Shown one piece after another: positions 8,895-17,451 of a stretch of 64,000 nucleotides of DNA. The notes below the pieces were generated by a model. It made no database searches. It saw only the letters and a list, made by a program, of their open reading frames with translations, and was not told the origin of the DNA. The DNA lies in assembly GCF_029892445.1 (NCBI RefSeq), contig NZ_JARXVJ010000001.1, positions 2,914,001 to 2,978,000 on the forward strand. The letters run 5' to 3'. The DNA comes from Chryseobacterium sp. H1D6B (lineage in GTDB: Bacteria > Bacteroidota > Bacteroidia > Flavobacteriales > Weeksellaceae). The position numbers and the translations under genes were made by a program. The first letter of the stretch is position 1; every line of letters starts with the position of its first letter.

Positions 8895-8948
8895 AACGGG
8901 CTTCAGCCCGTTTACATAATTTGGAATAGCACTTTGGCTTTAGCCAAA
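8895..8948. repeat. REP-like bipartite palindromic repeat, copy 1
   Basis: Two palindromes of the same design, 7-bp arms around a 2-base loop: ACGGGCT-TC-AGCCCGT at 8896-8911 and TTTGGCT-TT-AGCCAAA at 8933-8948. A second copy of the pair lies at 55141-55195. It is intergenic and non-coding, like REP elements. Confidence 0.7.
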
Positions 8949-8977
8949 ACTTAAAATATCAGACCCTAAAATTATTA

Positions 8978-9709
8978 TTAATAAGAATATACTTCAGAAA
9001 CTAATTCTTTAAGATAATTTTCGCACTTTGCGAGATGCGTACCATACCATGAAAAAGCTTCTCCGTCTACAATCATGATCTTTTTTTCAGGATAGAACGC
9101 TTTTAATTCCTCAATATGTTTTTCTTTAAAGGGAAAAGGCTCGGAAGACAGCATAATGACGTCTGCTTCGGCTAGATCTTCAGTTTGAATTTCAGGATAG
9201 CGGGTCTGGTCTTTAAATACATTTTCGAATCCTATTTCCGTTAAAATATGATGGATAAAAGTATCTGACCCAATAGTCATATAAGGGTTTTTCCAGATCA
9301 GATAAGCTGCTTTTATTTTAGTATTGATTTTCGTCTGGTTGAGAATTTCATAGATCTTCAGGTTATAGGCCTTTGCCGTTTCCTCTTTATGAAAGATATT
9401 TCCTAAATTTTTCAGCAGGTAGTAATTATCTTCAATGGTTTCTACATGAGTTACTGTCACTTTAAAATCTTCCATCAACGCTTCTACCTGTTCTTTGACG
9501 TTTTCTTCTTTATTTGCAAGAATTAAATCGGGCTGCAGGATTTTGATCTTTTCAATATTTAGATTTTTGGTACCGCCGATAATCGGTATGTTTTTTACTT
9601 TTTCATTGGGATGAATACAGAATTTAGTTCTTCCGATGACTTCATTTTCAGTTAGACCCAAATCAAATAATGCCTCTGTAATAGAGGGGACGAGAGAAAT
9701 AACTTTCAT
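8978..9709 (-). CDS. Helical-backbone metal receptor / BtuF-like binding protein without a signal peptide
   Basis: 243 residues of the periplasmic-binding-protein family that includes BtuF. It begins MKVISLVPSITEALFDLGL and then has VIGRTKFCIHP, IIGGTKNLNIEKI and LQPDLILANKEEN, all typical of the first lobe. The second lobe has DTFIHHILTEIGFENVF and VDGEAFSWYG. Family members normally have an export signal. Here the start is directly at the first beta strand, so the protein seems cytoplasmic, and there are no ABC permease or ATPase genes beside it. Ligand (cobalamin, haem or metal) unknown. It is 19 bases downstream of mgtE and may be cotranscribed with it. Confidence 0.75.
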   Translation of the reverse strand: MKVISLVPSITEALFDLGLTENEVIGRTKFCIHPNEKVKNIPIIGGTKNLNIEKIKILQPDLILANKEENVKEQVEALMEDFKVTVTHVETIEDNYYLLKNLGNIFHKEETAKAYNLKIYEILNQTKINTKIKAAYLIWKNPYMTIGSDTFIHHILTEIGFENVFKDQTRYPEIQTEDLAEADVIMLSSEPFPFKEKHIEELKAFYPEKKIMIVDGEAFSWYGTHLAKCENYLKELVSEVYSY

Positions 9710-9728
9710 TGTTAGACTTTGTCTAAAA

Positions 9729-11087
9729 TTACAAAAGTTTTCCGGTTAAGAAAAGTCCGGCAACAGAGAAGTAAATAATTAATCCCGTAACATCCACTAA
9801 AGTTGCTACAAACGGGGCAGAAGAAGTAGCAGGGTCAAGCTTTAACCTCTTTAAAATAAATGGAACCATAGATCCTGAAAGAGTTCCCCAAAGTACGATC
9901 AATACTAAGGAAACGCTGACACTTAAGCCTACATAAGCCCAATGAACACCGTAATTGAAAAAACCGGCTTCATGCCAGATCATAATTCTTAAGAAACCAA
10001 TGATCCCTAAAATACTTCCCAGGAATAATCCTGTGAAAATTTCCTTTTTCATGACGTACCACCAGTCTTTTAAACCGATCTCCTGAAGCGCCATAGCACG
10101 GATAATAAGCGTTGCCGCCTGTGAACCCGAATTTCCTCCACTGGAAATAATCAAAGGAACAAATAGAGCCAGTACAACCGCTTTTTGAATTTCATCTTCA
10201 AAAAATCCCATCGCAGAAGCGGTAAGCATTTCAGAGAAAAACAATATCACCAGCCACATCCCTCTCTTTTTTACCATTTCGATAAGAGAAGTCTGCGTAT
10301 ATGGCAGGTCTAAAGCTTCAAGACCCCCGAATTTTTGGATGTCTTCCGTGTTTTGCTGCTCGATCTGGTCTAAGATATCATCAATAGTTACAATACCTAC
10401 TAAAACTCCTGATTCAGTAATAATGGGAAGTGCAGTTCGGTCATATTTTTCAAAATAAGTAACGGCATCTTCTTTTGAAGTCATTGTTGTGATGGCAACG
10501 AAATGATTATCCGTTAATTCAGAAACCAAAGTATCTTCTTCAGCCAGTAACAAACTGCCTAGTGCTAAATCATCAATCAAGCGGTTTCTTTCATCCACTA
10601 CATACAGATGGTTCATTGTTTCCACTCTTTTTCCGACTTTTTTTATCTGCTGCAGACATTTTTTTACGGTCCATTCCTTACGGATCTGGATGTAATAAGG
10701 AGTCATAAGACGAGCAATAGAATCTGAATGATATCCTAAAAGTTTTAGGGCAATTCTTCTTTCCTGCGGATTAAGGTGATTGATTGAATATTTGATCAAT
10801 TCATCTGGAAAGTCCTCAAACAGGGCAGTCCTGTCATCCGGAGTCATCGCATTAAGAATTTCGGAAACGTCGTCGCTTCCAATACTTCTGATGGTTTCCT
10901 CCTGGAAATCTGGATCAAGATGAGAGAAAACTTCAGCTTTGTATTCTTTCGGAACTTTCAAAAATTCCAACAGCCTCTTATCAGCGGGAAGTCCACTGAG
11001 AGTTTCGGCAATATCGGCTGGATTTAGGATAAGTTCGTCTGTGTAATTCAAAACCTGAATTTTTTTGGATATGCAAAAATAATTCAA
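9729..11087 (-). CDS. mgtE: Magnesium transporter MgtE
   Basis: A 452-residue Mg2+ channel. It has an N-terminal superhelical domain of MgtE repeats ([34 protein letters not shown]) and then two CBS domains at about 135-250 ([40 protein letters not shown]). A C-terminal five-helix pore domain follows, with the conserved segment [20 protein letters not shown]. Length and domain order match the family. In known members the cytoplasmic domains close the pore when Mg2+ is plentiful. A downstream start is possible because the first 12 residues are atypical. Confidence 0.93.
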   Translation of the reverse strand: MNYFCISKKIQVLNYTDELILNPADIAETLSGLPADKRLLEFLKVPKEYKAEVFSHLDPDFQEETIRSIGSDDVSEILNAMTPDDRTALFEDFPDELIKYSINHLNPQERRIALKLLGYHSDSIARLMTPYYIQIRKEWTVKKCLQQIKKVGKRVETMNHLYVVDERNRLIDDLALGSLLLAEEDTLVSELTDNHFVAITTMTSKEDAVTYFEKYDRTALPIITESGVLVGIVTIDDILDQIEQQNTEDIQKFGGLEALDLPYTQTSLIEMVKKRGMWLVILFFSEMLTASAMGFFEDEIQKAVVLALFVPLIISSGGNSGSQAATLIIRAMALQEIGLKDWWYVMKKEIFTGLFLGSILGIIGFLRIMIWHEAGFFNYGVHWAYVGLSVSVSLVLIVLWGTLSGSMVPFILKRLKLDPATSSAPFVATLVDVTGLIIYFSVAGLFLTGKLL

Positions 11088-11175
11088 TTTTTTAAAAAAC
11101 GCTAATGATAACGAAGATTTAAGGATTAATTAAAGTCCTTATCTCTTTAAGCGCTCTAATCCAGCCGGCAGCATA

Positions 11176-11204
11176 AAAAGAAAAGCACCTGTAAACAGAT
11201 GCTT
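11176..11204 (-). terminator. Terminator of the peptide gene pair
   Basis: On the minus strand a 9-10 bp stem AAGCATCTGT/ACAGGTGCTT with one G-U pair precedes a pyrimidine-rich T tract. It lies 35 bases past the stop codon at 11239. Confidence 0.7.
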
Positions 11205-11238
11205 ATCAAATTTAAAAAAAATAAAGACTGATAAAATT

Positions 11239-11400
11239 TTACTCTAAAATAGGCCCGCATAAAGGAAAAGGAGATGCCATACACTTACCGCTTTCACAGC
11301 ATTCTCCAATAGAACATTGGGTTTGGGTACTGCATTTTTTTATGACTCCTCCATGAATTTCTTTCTGCTGTGCTCTGTTGAGATGTTTTAAATTTTTCAT
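11239..11400 (-). CDS. Double-glycine-leader, six-cysteine peptide (bacteriocin-like), copy 1
   Basis: A 53-residue precursor. The leader MKNLKHLNRAQQKEIHGG ends in a GG cleavage motif of the type cut by C39-peptidase ABC exporters. The mature part has six cysteines spaced C-x5-C-x4-CC-x4-C-x7-C. An in-frame ATG at 11427 would add nine residues that break the leader conserved in the two neighbouring copies, so 11400 is preferred. It lies 27 bases after the stop of copy 2, suggesting one transcript. No maturation or export gene is next to it. Activity is unknown; bacteriocin is only the customary label. Confidence 0.7.
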   Translation of the reverse strand: MKNLKHLNRAQQKEIHGGVIKKCSTQTQCSIGECCESGKCMASPFPLCGPILE

Positions 11401-11427
11401 AGAATTAGTTTTTAATATAAATTTCAT

Positions 11428-11574
11428 TTACTGTTCATAGCACGGATTGTACATACAGGTATGATTACAGCATGCACCTCCAGGGCATTCATAGCTATAG
11501 TCGCATCTTTTAATAGGGCCGCCGCCTTGAATTTCTTTTTGCTGTACTCTGTTAAGTTTTTTCAAATTTTTCAT
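11428..11574 (-). CDS. Double-glycine-leader, six-cysteine peptide, copy 2
   Basis: A 48-residue precursor read directly from the sequence. The leader is MKNLKKLNRVQQKEIQGG, followed by a mature part with cysteines at residues 24, 30, 35, 36, 40 and 45 (C-x5-C-x4-CC-x3-C-x4-C). The spacing around CC is the framework of inhibitor-cystine-knot peptides, though pairing cannot be known from sequence. The leader region upstream (TAGTTTTACATTAAA) is shared with copy 3, which shows that the promoter or 5' region was duplicated with the gene. Confidence 0.7.
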   Translation of the reverse strand: MKNLKKLNRVQQKEIQGGGPIKRCDYSYECPGGACCNHTCMYNPCYEQ

Positions 11575-11703
11575 AGGATTTAGGTTTTAATGTAAAACTA
11601 AAATAGTAAAAATATTTATATTAGTCACTATTTAATGATATATTTTTGTGTGTAATTATTATTTAATTATTTGATTTGCAGTCTGGTATCATGGTATTGC
11701 AAA

Positions 11704-11729
11704 CAAAAAACACCTGGTAAACAGGTGTT
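11704..11729 (-). terminator. Terminator of six-cysteine peptide copy 3
   Basis: An 8-bp perfect stem AACACCTG/CAGGTGTT on the minus strand, with a 5-base loop, is followed by a T run. It lies 26 bases past the stop of copy 3. Confidence 0.8.
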
Positions 11730-11755
11730 GAAATTTAATTTAAAAAGATGGTAAT

Positions 11756-11899
11756 TTAATCTTGAATACAGGCCTGCGGTACACATCTGCCGTCACAGCA
11801 CCATGCACCAAAACATTGAGAGTTAGTTGTACATCTGGCTAATGCACCTCCCTGGATTTCTTTCTGCTGTGCTCTGTTAAGTTTTTTTAAATTTTTCAT
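11756..11899 (-). CDS. Double-glycine-leader, six-cysteine peptide, copy 3
   Basis: A 47-residue precursor with leader MKNLKKLNRAQQKEIQGG and a mature part with cysteines at 23, 29, 34, 35, 39 and 44 (C-x5-C-x4-CC-x3-C-x4-C). It is the first of three tandem copies on this strand and has its own terminator. The leaders differ at only one to three positions, while the mature parts share little beyond the cysteines, as expected for an exported, diversifying peptide family. Confidence 0.7.
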   Translation of the reverse strand: MKNLKKLNRAQQKEIQGGALARCTTNSQCFGAWCCDGRCVPQACIQD

Positions 11900-12060
11900 A
11901 GGTATTTAGATTTAATGTAAAACTAAGATACTATTTATTTTTTAATCATGTAGTCAATGAGTTATAATTATTCACTGATTAATGATATTGTTGTATTTTT
12001 CTAAAAAAATAAAAAAGGAGTAGAAAGTAAATGTATTAAATTGAAAATTCGAGTGGAGAA

Positions 12061-12618
12061 TTAAAAACCGGCCTCAGAAGAAGGTTTTATTTTTCTTAAT
12101 TTTTTCAAAATCGCTTTTATGGCACCATTTGTTCCGATTTTAATAGAATTTTCGGCGGAACCTAGAAGACGCATGTTTTTGCGGTAGGTATCGTAATCTG
12201 ATTCAGTAATAAAATTTCCTGCAGCATCAAACAGTTTCATGCTTACTACAACCTGATTGGAGAAAACATATTTTCCGATTCCGACTTTGAAATATCTTAC
12301 TTTGGGAACAATAGCAAAATCAGCATCATTATTTAGACAGTAATCAACAATTGTTGCTTTGTCTATACTGTCAAAAGCTACCTCCACCTCAGTTCTGAGC
12401 ATTTTATTTTTATTGTAACCGCTTACATGATCTGAAACTGCACTGAAAAAGGCATGGTTGGTAGGTTCTTTTATTTCTTCAATATCAGGTTCTACCTCAG
12501 GATTGAAGTATAGGATTTTCTTTATTTTATCGGATAAAGCACTTTTTTGTGCGTACATTGAAGCGGTTCCGAACAATAAAAAAGTAAAAACTGCCGTAAA
12601 AGTTATAAATTTTCTCAT
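12061..12618 (-). CDS. Exported protein of unknown function
   Basis: 185 residues from MRKFITFTAVFTFLLFGTAS, a signal peptide probably cleaved after MYAQ. This start has AAAGGAAT nine bases upstream; a longer in-frame start at 12666 would put a hydrophilic extension before the signal peptide and is rejected. The mature part has an alpha/beta look (DADFAIVPKVRYFKVGIGKY, VSMKLFDAAGNFITESDYDT), which recalls periplasmic proteins that assemble surface structures. I recognise no family with confidence. Confidence 0.6.
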   Translation of the reverse strand: MRKFITFTAVFTFLLFGTASMYAQKSALSDKIKKILYFNPEVEPDIEEIKEPTNHAFFSAVSDHVSGYNKNKMLRTEVEVAFDSIDKATIVDYCLNNDADFAIVPKVRYFKVGIGKYVFSNQVVVSMKLFDAAGNFITESDYDTYRKNMRLLGSAENSIKIGTNGAIKAILKKLRKIKPSSEAGF

Positions 12619-12725
12619 TTGTAATTCCTTTGCAAAATTACTGTCTTTTAGTCGGATGGCATACAATTTATTAAGAAATTTTTAACATTTTTTTCTATCA
12701 ATTTTGATTTATGAAATCAATAATG

Positions 12726-12757
12726 TTTTGCTGACTTAAAAAATAGTCGTACTTTTG
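12726..12757 (+). promoter_or_regulatory. Full consensus promoter of rpsO
   Basis: TTTTG at 12726-12730, exactly 19 bases, then TACTTTTG at 12750-12757. This matches the Bacteroidota sigma-A consensus TTTG-N19-TAnnTTTG. Transcription would start near 12762, about 30 bases before the rpsO start codon. Confidence 0.85.
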
Positions 12758-12792
12758 CACCCGTTACATAATAATCATTAAACAATATTGGA

Positions 12793-13062
12793 ATGTACTT
12801 AACAACAGAAAAAAAGCAGGAAATTTTCACAAAACATGGAAAATCTGCACAAGACACAGGAAGTGCTGAAGGACAAGTAGCTCTTTTCACTTTTAGAATC
12901 AACCACTTATCTCAACATTTAAAGGCTAACCGTCACGATTTCGCAACGGAAAGATCTTTGGTAAAATTGGTAGGTAAAAGAAAAAGATTATTAGATTATC
13001 TTAAAAATAAAGATATTACAAGATATAGAGCAATTATTGCTGAACTTGGTTTAAGAAAATAA
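12793..13062 (+). CDS. rpsO: 30S ribosomal protein S15
   Basis: 89 residues, the usual length for S15, which binds 16S rRNA at the platform and helps start small-subunit assembly. Hallmarks are GSAEGQVALFTFRINHL, HLKANRHDFATERSLVKLVG and KRKRLLDYLK. It has its own consensus promoter and terminator. In many bacteria rpsO lies directly before pnp; here pnp is about 2 kb away, beyond an oppositely oriented transporter. Confidence 0.97.
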   Translation: MYLTTEKKQEIFTKHGKSAQDTGSAEGQVALFTFRINHLSQHLKANRHDFATERSLVKLVGKRKRLLDYLKNKDITRYRAIIAELGLRK

Positions 13063-13081
13063 TCATTTCAAAAGATTACGG

Positions 13082-13108
13082 AAGCAGTTCGAAAGAGCTG
13101 CTTTTTTT
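13082..13108 (+). terminator. Terminator of rpsO
   Basis: A 9-bp stem AAGCAGTTC/GAGCTGCTT (one G-U pair) with a GAAA tetraloop is followed by seven T, 20 bases after the stop. Confidence 0.88.
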
Positions 13109-13122
13109 ATGCTTAAAACTGA

Positions 13123-13154
13123 AAAAAAGAGATACCCGCAAGTATCTCTTTTTT
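13123..13154 (-). terminator. Bidirectional terminator upstream of the transporter's 3' side
   Basis: The stem GAGATAC/GTATCTC is extended by A and T runs to about 12 bp and has T tracts in both directions. It serves the minus-strand transporter and backs up rpsO. Confidence 0.7.
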
Positions 13155-13219
13155 ATATTATTTAAGTTTAAACTATTGAGATATTGAGAACCCAGCATGG
13201 CCCTCAATAGAAAGGTTAC

Positions 13220-14647
13220 TTAATGTCCGGATTTAGATTCTGTACTTTTTACATGTCCTAGATATTTCGTGCAGTAAGCCCCGAAAATCAGAATCACTAA
13301 ATAGCAGAATACAGGGATAATGAAAGAATGCTGTACGCCAAAGTGGTCTGCAAGATAACCTTGGAAAATAGGGACGATAGCACCTCCTAAAATAGCCATT
13401 ACGACTAAAGATGATCCCTGGCTGGTATATTTTCCTAATCCTGAAATAGCCAGTGTATAAATATTAGAGAACATAATAGAGTTGAAAATCCCAATTCCTA
13501 AAATACTGTACATCGCCAGTTCTCCGTGGTTGATCATTGCTGAGATCAATAAAACTACATTCACTGCCGCGAAAATAGATAATGTTCTGGCAGGAGCTGC
13601 TTTTCCGATAAAGAAGGCAATAAAATTAAGGACAATGAATACAAGGAAGAAGCTGATCTGAGCAAAAGTAAGATTAACAATACTGAAGATCACAAGGAAC
13701 ACAAGCGCTGCAGCCCCAAGCATATAAATTGCTTTTTTGCCCTGGCTTATAGACTGGTTCAAAGAAATCGCGCCTAAAAAACGTCCTATCATAGCACCTC
13801 CCCAATAAATTGAAAGATAATTTTTACTGATGACTTCATCAAAGCCCATGATTTGCGGTTGTTCTAAAAAGCTGATAATAAAACTTCCAACTGCTACTTC
13901 TCCGCCCACATAGCAGAACATCGCAAATACGCCGAATTTCAGATGGTTAAATTTTAATGCTCCCCATCCTTGTACAGCTTCCTCTTCTTCTGTCTGGAAA
14001 GAAGGCAGTTTTACTCTAGAGATCAATAAAGCCACTAATAAAAGGATACCGGCAAAAATTAAATAAGGAATTCTTGTTGCCACCGCACTGAAAGATCCGT
14101 CCGCCGCTGAGAAAAATTCAAAAATCAAATGACCGCCCAAAACCGGAGCAATCGTAGTTCCAAATGCATTGAAGGCCTGCGTCATATTTAAACGGCTTGA
14201 GGCTGATTCTTCAGATCCAAGAAGGGAAACATAGGCATTAGCGGTAATCTGTAATACGGTAAAACCTAGTCCTAGAATAAATAAAGCTCCTAAAAATAAA
14301 GGATAGTAAGAAAAAGTAGCGGCTGGATAAAACAAAACACAGCCGAAAGCGGCCAGGAAAATACCAAATAGAATTCCTTTTTTATATCCTACCTTATTAA
14401 TAGGATCTCCTTTATAAATAGAAATCAAAAAATAGATTAACGAACCAATAAAGTAAGCTCCGAAGAAACAGAACTGTACCAGCATAGACTCGAAAAAGGT
14501 GAGCTTGAAAAGCTGTTTCAGATAGGGAATGAGGATGTCATTCATACAAGTAATGAATCCCCACATAAAAAATAACAGGGTAATGGTAACCAGCGGAACG
14601 GTATAATTCCGGCTTTGTGATTTTACTTCTTTATTGATCATAAACAT
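13220..14647 (-). CDS. MFS sugar:proton symporter, FucP/GluP family
   Basis: 475 residues with about 12 membrane helices. N-terminal features are LFFMWGFITCMNDILIPYLK, typical of fucose and glucose/galactose permeases of the FHS family, then QFCFFGAYFIGSL and the conserved GLGFTVLQITANAYVSLLG. The C-terminal half has YVGGEVAVGSFI and GGAIVPIFQGYLAD. It would import a hexose or hexose derivative through the inner membrane. There is no sugar-utilisation operon around it, so the substrate is uncertain. It is flanked by a terminator and by a roughly 430-base gap towards pnp in which I see only the pnp promoter. Confidence 0.87.
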   Translation of the reverse strand: MFMINKEVKSQSRNYTVPLVTITLLFFMWGFITCMNDILIPYLKQLFKLTFFESMLVQFCFFGAYFIGSLIYFLISIYKGDPINKVGYKKGILFGIFLAAFGCVLFYPAATFSYYPLFLGALFILGLGFTVLQITANAYVSLLGSEESASSRLNMTQAFNAFGTTIAPVLGGHLIFEFFSAADGSFSAVATRIPYLIFAGILLLVALLISRVKLPSFQTEEEEAVQGWGALKFNHLKFGVFAMFCYVGGEVAVGSFIISFLEQPQIMGFDEVISKNYLSIYWGGAMIGRFLGAISLNQSISQGKKAIYMLGAAALVFLVIFSIVNLTFAQISFFLVFIVLNFIAFFIGKAAPARTLSIFAAVNVVLLISAMINHGELAMYSILGIGIFNSIMFSNIYTLAISGLGKYTSQGSSLVVMAILGGAIVPIFQGYLADHFGVQHSFIIPVFCYLVILIFGAYCTKYLGHVKSTESKSGH

Positions 14648-15071
14648 TTATTTAAAAAAAGAGATTCATAATAAGCTCTTTCAATTGGTTTTAAAGGATA
14701 AGATCCTCAAACTTTTTTTGTCTGCTGCAGGCATATTTTTTTGAGAAGCAGGGCAAATATAGTTGAAGAACTTCTTTTTCTGCAACTTTTCTGGAGCTTT
14801 TTACGTTAATTTTTGCTTTAAACACAATTATTATCTCTTTTTGAGATCAATTTTATGTGAAGGAATTTTTTATATGAATATAAAAGGGTGGAATCATAAA
14901 TAAAATGAAAGATAAGGTAAGAGGAAATGCAGACAGCTGATCTGATTCTTCAAGCTTCCCTGCCGAAAATTACAGAAAACTTATCGAGAGCAGAATAAAC
15001 CATTGCTGAATAGCAGTTTAGCAGTCGGATCTCTTTTGTTTTTTATACTGGCAGTTCCCGAGAAAATAGCG

Positions 15072-15079
15072 TATATTTG
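15072..15079 (+). promoter_or_regulatory. -7 promoter box of pnp
   Basis: TATATTTG matches TAnnTTTG. A start point near 15084 would lie downstream of the in-frame ATG at 15077 and so supports the start codon at 15146. The -33 side is weak. Confidence 0.6.
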
Positions 15080-15145
15080 CAGACAAAATTTAGACGAATT
15101 TATATCAATCGCACTCAATACGGAGTGTTAAAACAAAAACTATTT

Positions 15146-17368
15146 ATGAGTATACCTCAAGCGTTTACAGAAACGATTACTCTTGCAGACGGCAGAGAGA
15201 TCACAATTGAAACAGGTAAATTGGCAAAACAGGCTGATGGTTCTGTAGTAGTAAAAATGGGTGGAACAATGCTTTTAGCAACTGTTGTAGCCAATAGAGA
15301 AGCTAATCCTGGTGTAGATTTCTTACCGTTAACAGTAGATTACAGAGAAAAGTTTTATGCTGGCGGAAAAATTCCTGGGAATTTTTTCCGTAGAGAAGCA
15401 AGACCTTCAGATCAGGAAATTTTAACAATGCGTTTGGTGGACAGAGTATTACGTCCGCTTTTCCCTGCAGATTTTCATGCAGAAGTTCAGGTAATGATTT
15501 CCCTAATTTCTTATGACGGAAAATCTATTCCTGATGATTTAGCTGGTTTAGCGGCTTCTGCTGCGATCGCTATTACTGATATTCCTTTCAACGGACCAAT
15601 GTCTGAAGTAAGAGTAGTAAGATTCGACGGTCAGCTTTCTGTTAATCCAAGTTATGAAGATCTTAAAAATTCAGAACTTGATATTATGGTTGGAGCTACT
15701 AAAGATTCAATTGTAATGGTAGAAGGAGAGATGAAAGAGATTTCTGAGCAGGAAATGCTGGAAGCGATCATCTTCGGACACGCTGAAATTAAAAAACAAA
15801 TCGAAGCTCAGGAAAGACTAGCTGAAAAAGTAGGTAAGTCTTTGCCAAAAAGAGAATATTCTCACGAGAATCACGATGAAGATGTTCGTGAAAAAGTGTG
15901 GAAAGAAACTTACGATAAAGTATATGAAGTAGCGAGAACTCCATCGGGTAAAGATGAAAGAGGAGAAAAATTTAAAGCGGTTCGTGAAGAATTTTTAGCT
16001 CAATATGTTGATAATGCTGAAGAATTAGAAAGAGTAACACCTTTCGTAAAAGTATATTATCATGATGTAGAGAAAGAAGCAATGCGTCAGATGATCTTAG
16101 AAGACAATATCCGTCTAGACGGCCGTGATCCTCAAACGATCCGTCCTATCTGGTCAGAAATTGATTATCTTCCGGGAGCACACGGTTCTGCTGTATTTAC
16201 AAGAGGAGAAACTCAGTCTTTAACAGCGGTAACTTTAGGATCTGTAAAAGATGCTAACATGGTAGACAGCGTTATGGCAAACTATGACGAAAAATTCTTC
16301 CTTCATTATAATTTCCCTCCATTCTCAACGGGTGAAGCAAGACCTTTAAGAGGAACTTCAAGAAGAGAAGTAGGACACGGAAATTTAGCTCAAAGAGCTT
16401 TACAGGCAGTTATTCCTGCAGAAAATCCTTACACAATCAGAATTGTTTCTGATATTTTAGAATCTAACGGTTCTTCTTCTATGGCAACAGTTTGTGCTGG
16501 AACGTTAGCATTAATGGATGCGGGTGTACAGATCACAAAACCAGTTTCTGGGATTGCAATGGGATTGATTACTGATACAAAATCTGGTAAATTCACTGTT
16601 CTTTCTGATATCTTAGGAGATGAAGACCACCTTGGAGATATGGACTTTAAAGTAACAGGAACTGCAGACGGTATCACCGCTTGTCAGATGGATATCAAAA
16701 TCCAGGGGCTTTCTATGGATATCATGGAAAAAGCTCTAATGCAGGCTAAAGACGGTAGATTACACATCTTAAATAAAATCACTGAAACAATCGCTGCTCC
16801 AAGACCAGACGTGAAACCTCACGCTCCGAAAATGGTAGTATTAGAAATTTCTAAAGATTTTATCGGTGCAGTAATCGGACCTGGTGGAAAAATTATTCAG
16901 CAGTTACAGAAAGATACAGATACCGTGATCGCTATTGAAGAAGTAGGAGAGATCGGACGTATCGAAATCGCAGGAACAGACAGAGAGAAAATCAATGCTG
17001 CGATTGCAAGAATCAACGAGATTACTTTCGTACCTGTAGTAGGTGAAGTATATCAAGGGAAAGTAGTGAAAGTAATGGATTTCGGAGCTTTTGTAGCGAT
17101 TGCAAAAGGAACTGAAGGCCTTCTTCATATTTCTGAAATTGAATGGGCTCGTCTTGATAAAGTTCCTTATAAAGAAGGTGATGAAGTAGAAGTGAAATTT
17201 ATGGGCTTTGATGACCGTAAAAAAATGAAACTTTCAAGAAAAGTTCTTTTACCAAGACCTGCAAGACCTGAATCTAAACCAAGACCAGAAGGACAAGGCA
17301 GACCAGAAGGTGATAGACCGGCAGCTCAAGCGCCACAAGGAGATCAAAATCCTTCGACTGAAGCTTAA
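15146..17368 (+). CDS. pnp: Polyribonucleotide nucleotidyltransferase (PNPase)
   Basis: 740 residues, the normal length. PNPase degrades RNA from the 3' end by phosphorolysis in the cytoplasm. It has two RNase PH-like domains joined by a helical linker, with the first core [18 protein letters not shown] and the catalytic core [20 protein letters not shown] followed by [23 protein letters not shown] domain ([20 protein letters not shown]) and an S1 domain ([15 protein letters not shown]) follow. It ends in a Pro/Arg/Glu-rich tail ([17 protein letters not shown]) that may be disordered. The start at 15146 ([11 protein letters not shown]) is chosen because a promoter overlaps the earlier ATG. 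Confidence 0.97.
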   Translation: MSIPQAFTETITLADGREITIETGKLAKQADGSVVVKMGGTMLLATVVANREANPGVDFLPLTVDYREKFYAGGKIPGNFFRREARPSDQEILTMRLVDRVLRPLFPADFHAEVQVMISLISYDGKSIPDDLAGLAASAAIAITDIPFNGPMSEVRVVRFDGQLSVNPSYEDLKNSELDIMVGATKDSIVMVEGEMKEISEQEMLEAIIFGHAEIKKQIEAQERLAEKVGKSLPKREYSHENHDEDVREKVWKETYDKVYEVARTPSGKDERGEKFKAVREEFLAQYVDNAEELERVTPFVKVYYHDVEKEAMRQMILEDNIRLDGRDPQTIRPIWSEIDYLPGAHGSAVFTRGETQSLTAVTLGSVKDANMVDSVMANYDEKFFLHYNFPPFSTGEARPLRGTSRREVGHGNLAQRALQAVIPAENPYTIRIVSDILESNGSSSMATVCAGTLALMDAGVQITKPVSGIAMGLITDTKSGKFTVLSDILGDEDHLGDMDFKVTGTADGITACQMDIKIQGLSMDIMEKALMQAKDGRLHILNKITETIAAPRPDVKPHAPKMVVLEISKDFIGAVIGPGGKIIQQLQKDTDTVIAIEEVGEIGRIEIAGTDREKINAAIARINEITFVPVVGEVYQGKVVKVMDFGAFVAIAKGTEGLLHISEIEWARLDKVPYKEGDEVEVKFMGFDDRKKMKLSRKVLLPRPARPESKPRPEGQGRPEGDRPAAQAPQGDQNPSTEA

Positions 17369-17391
17369 GATCTAATCCATCTATATAAATA

Positions 17392-17421
17392 AAAAATCCC
17401 TCAATTATTTGAGGGATTTTT
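17392..17421 (+). terminator. Terminator of pnp
   Basis: A perfect 13-bp stem AAAAATCCCTCAA/TTGAGGGATTTTT with a 4-base loop is followed by T-rich sequence. It lies 24 bases after the pnp stop. Confidence 0.9.
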
Positions 17422-17451
17422 GTTTTTTTTCTCTACGAATTTCCACTGCTG

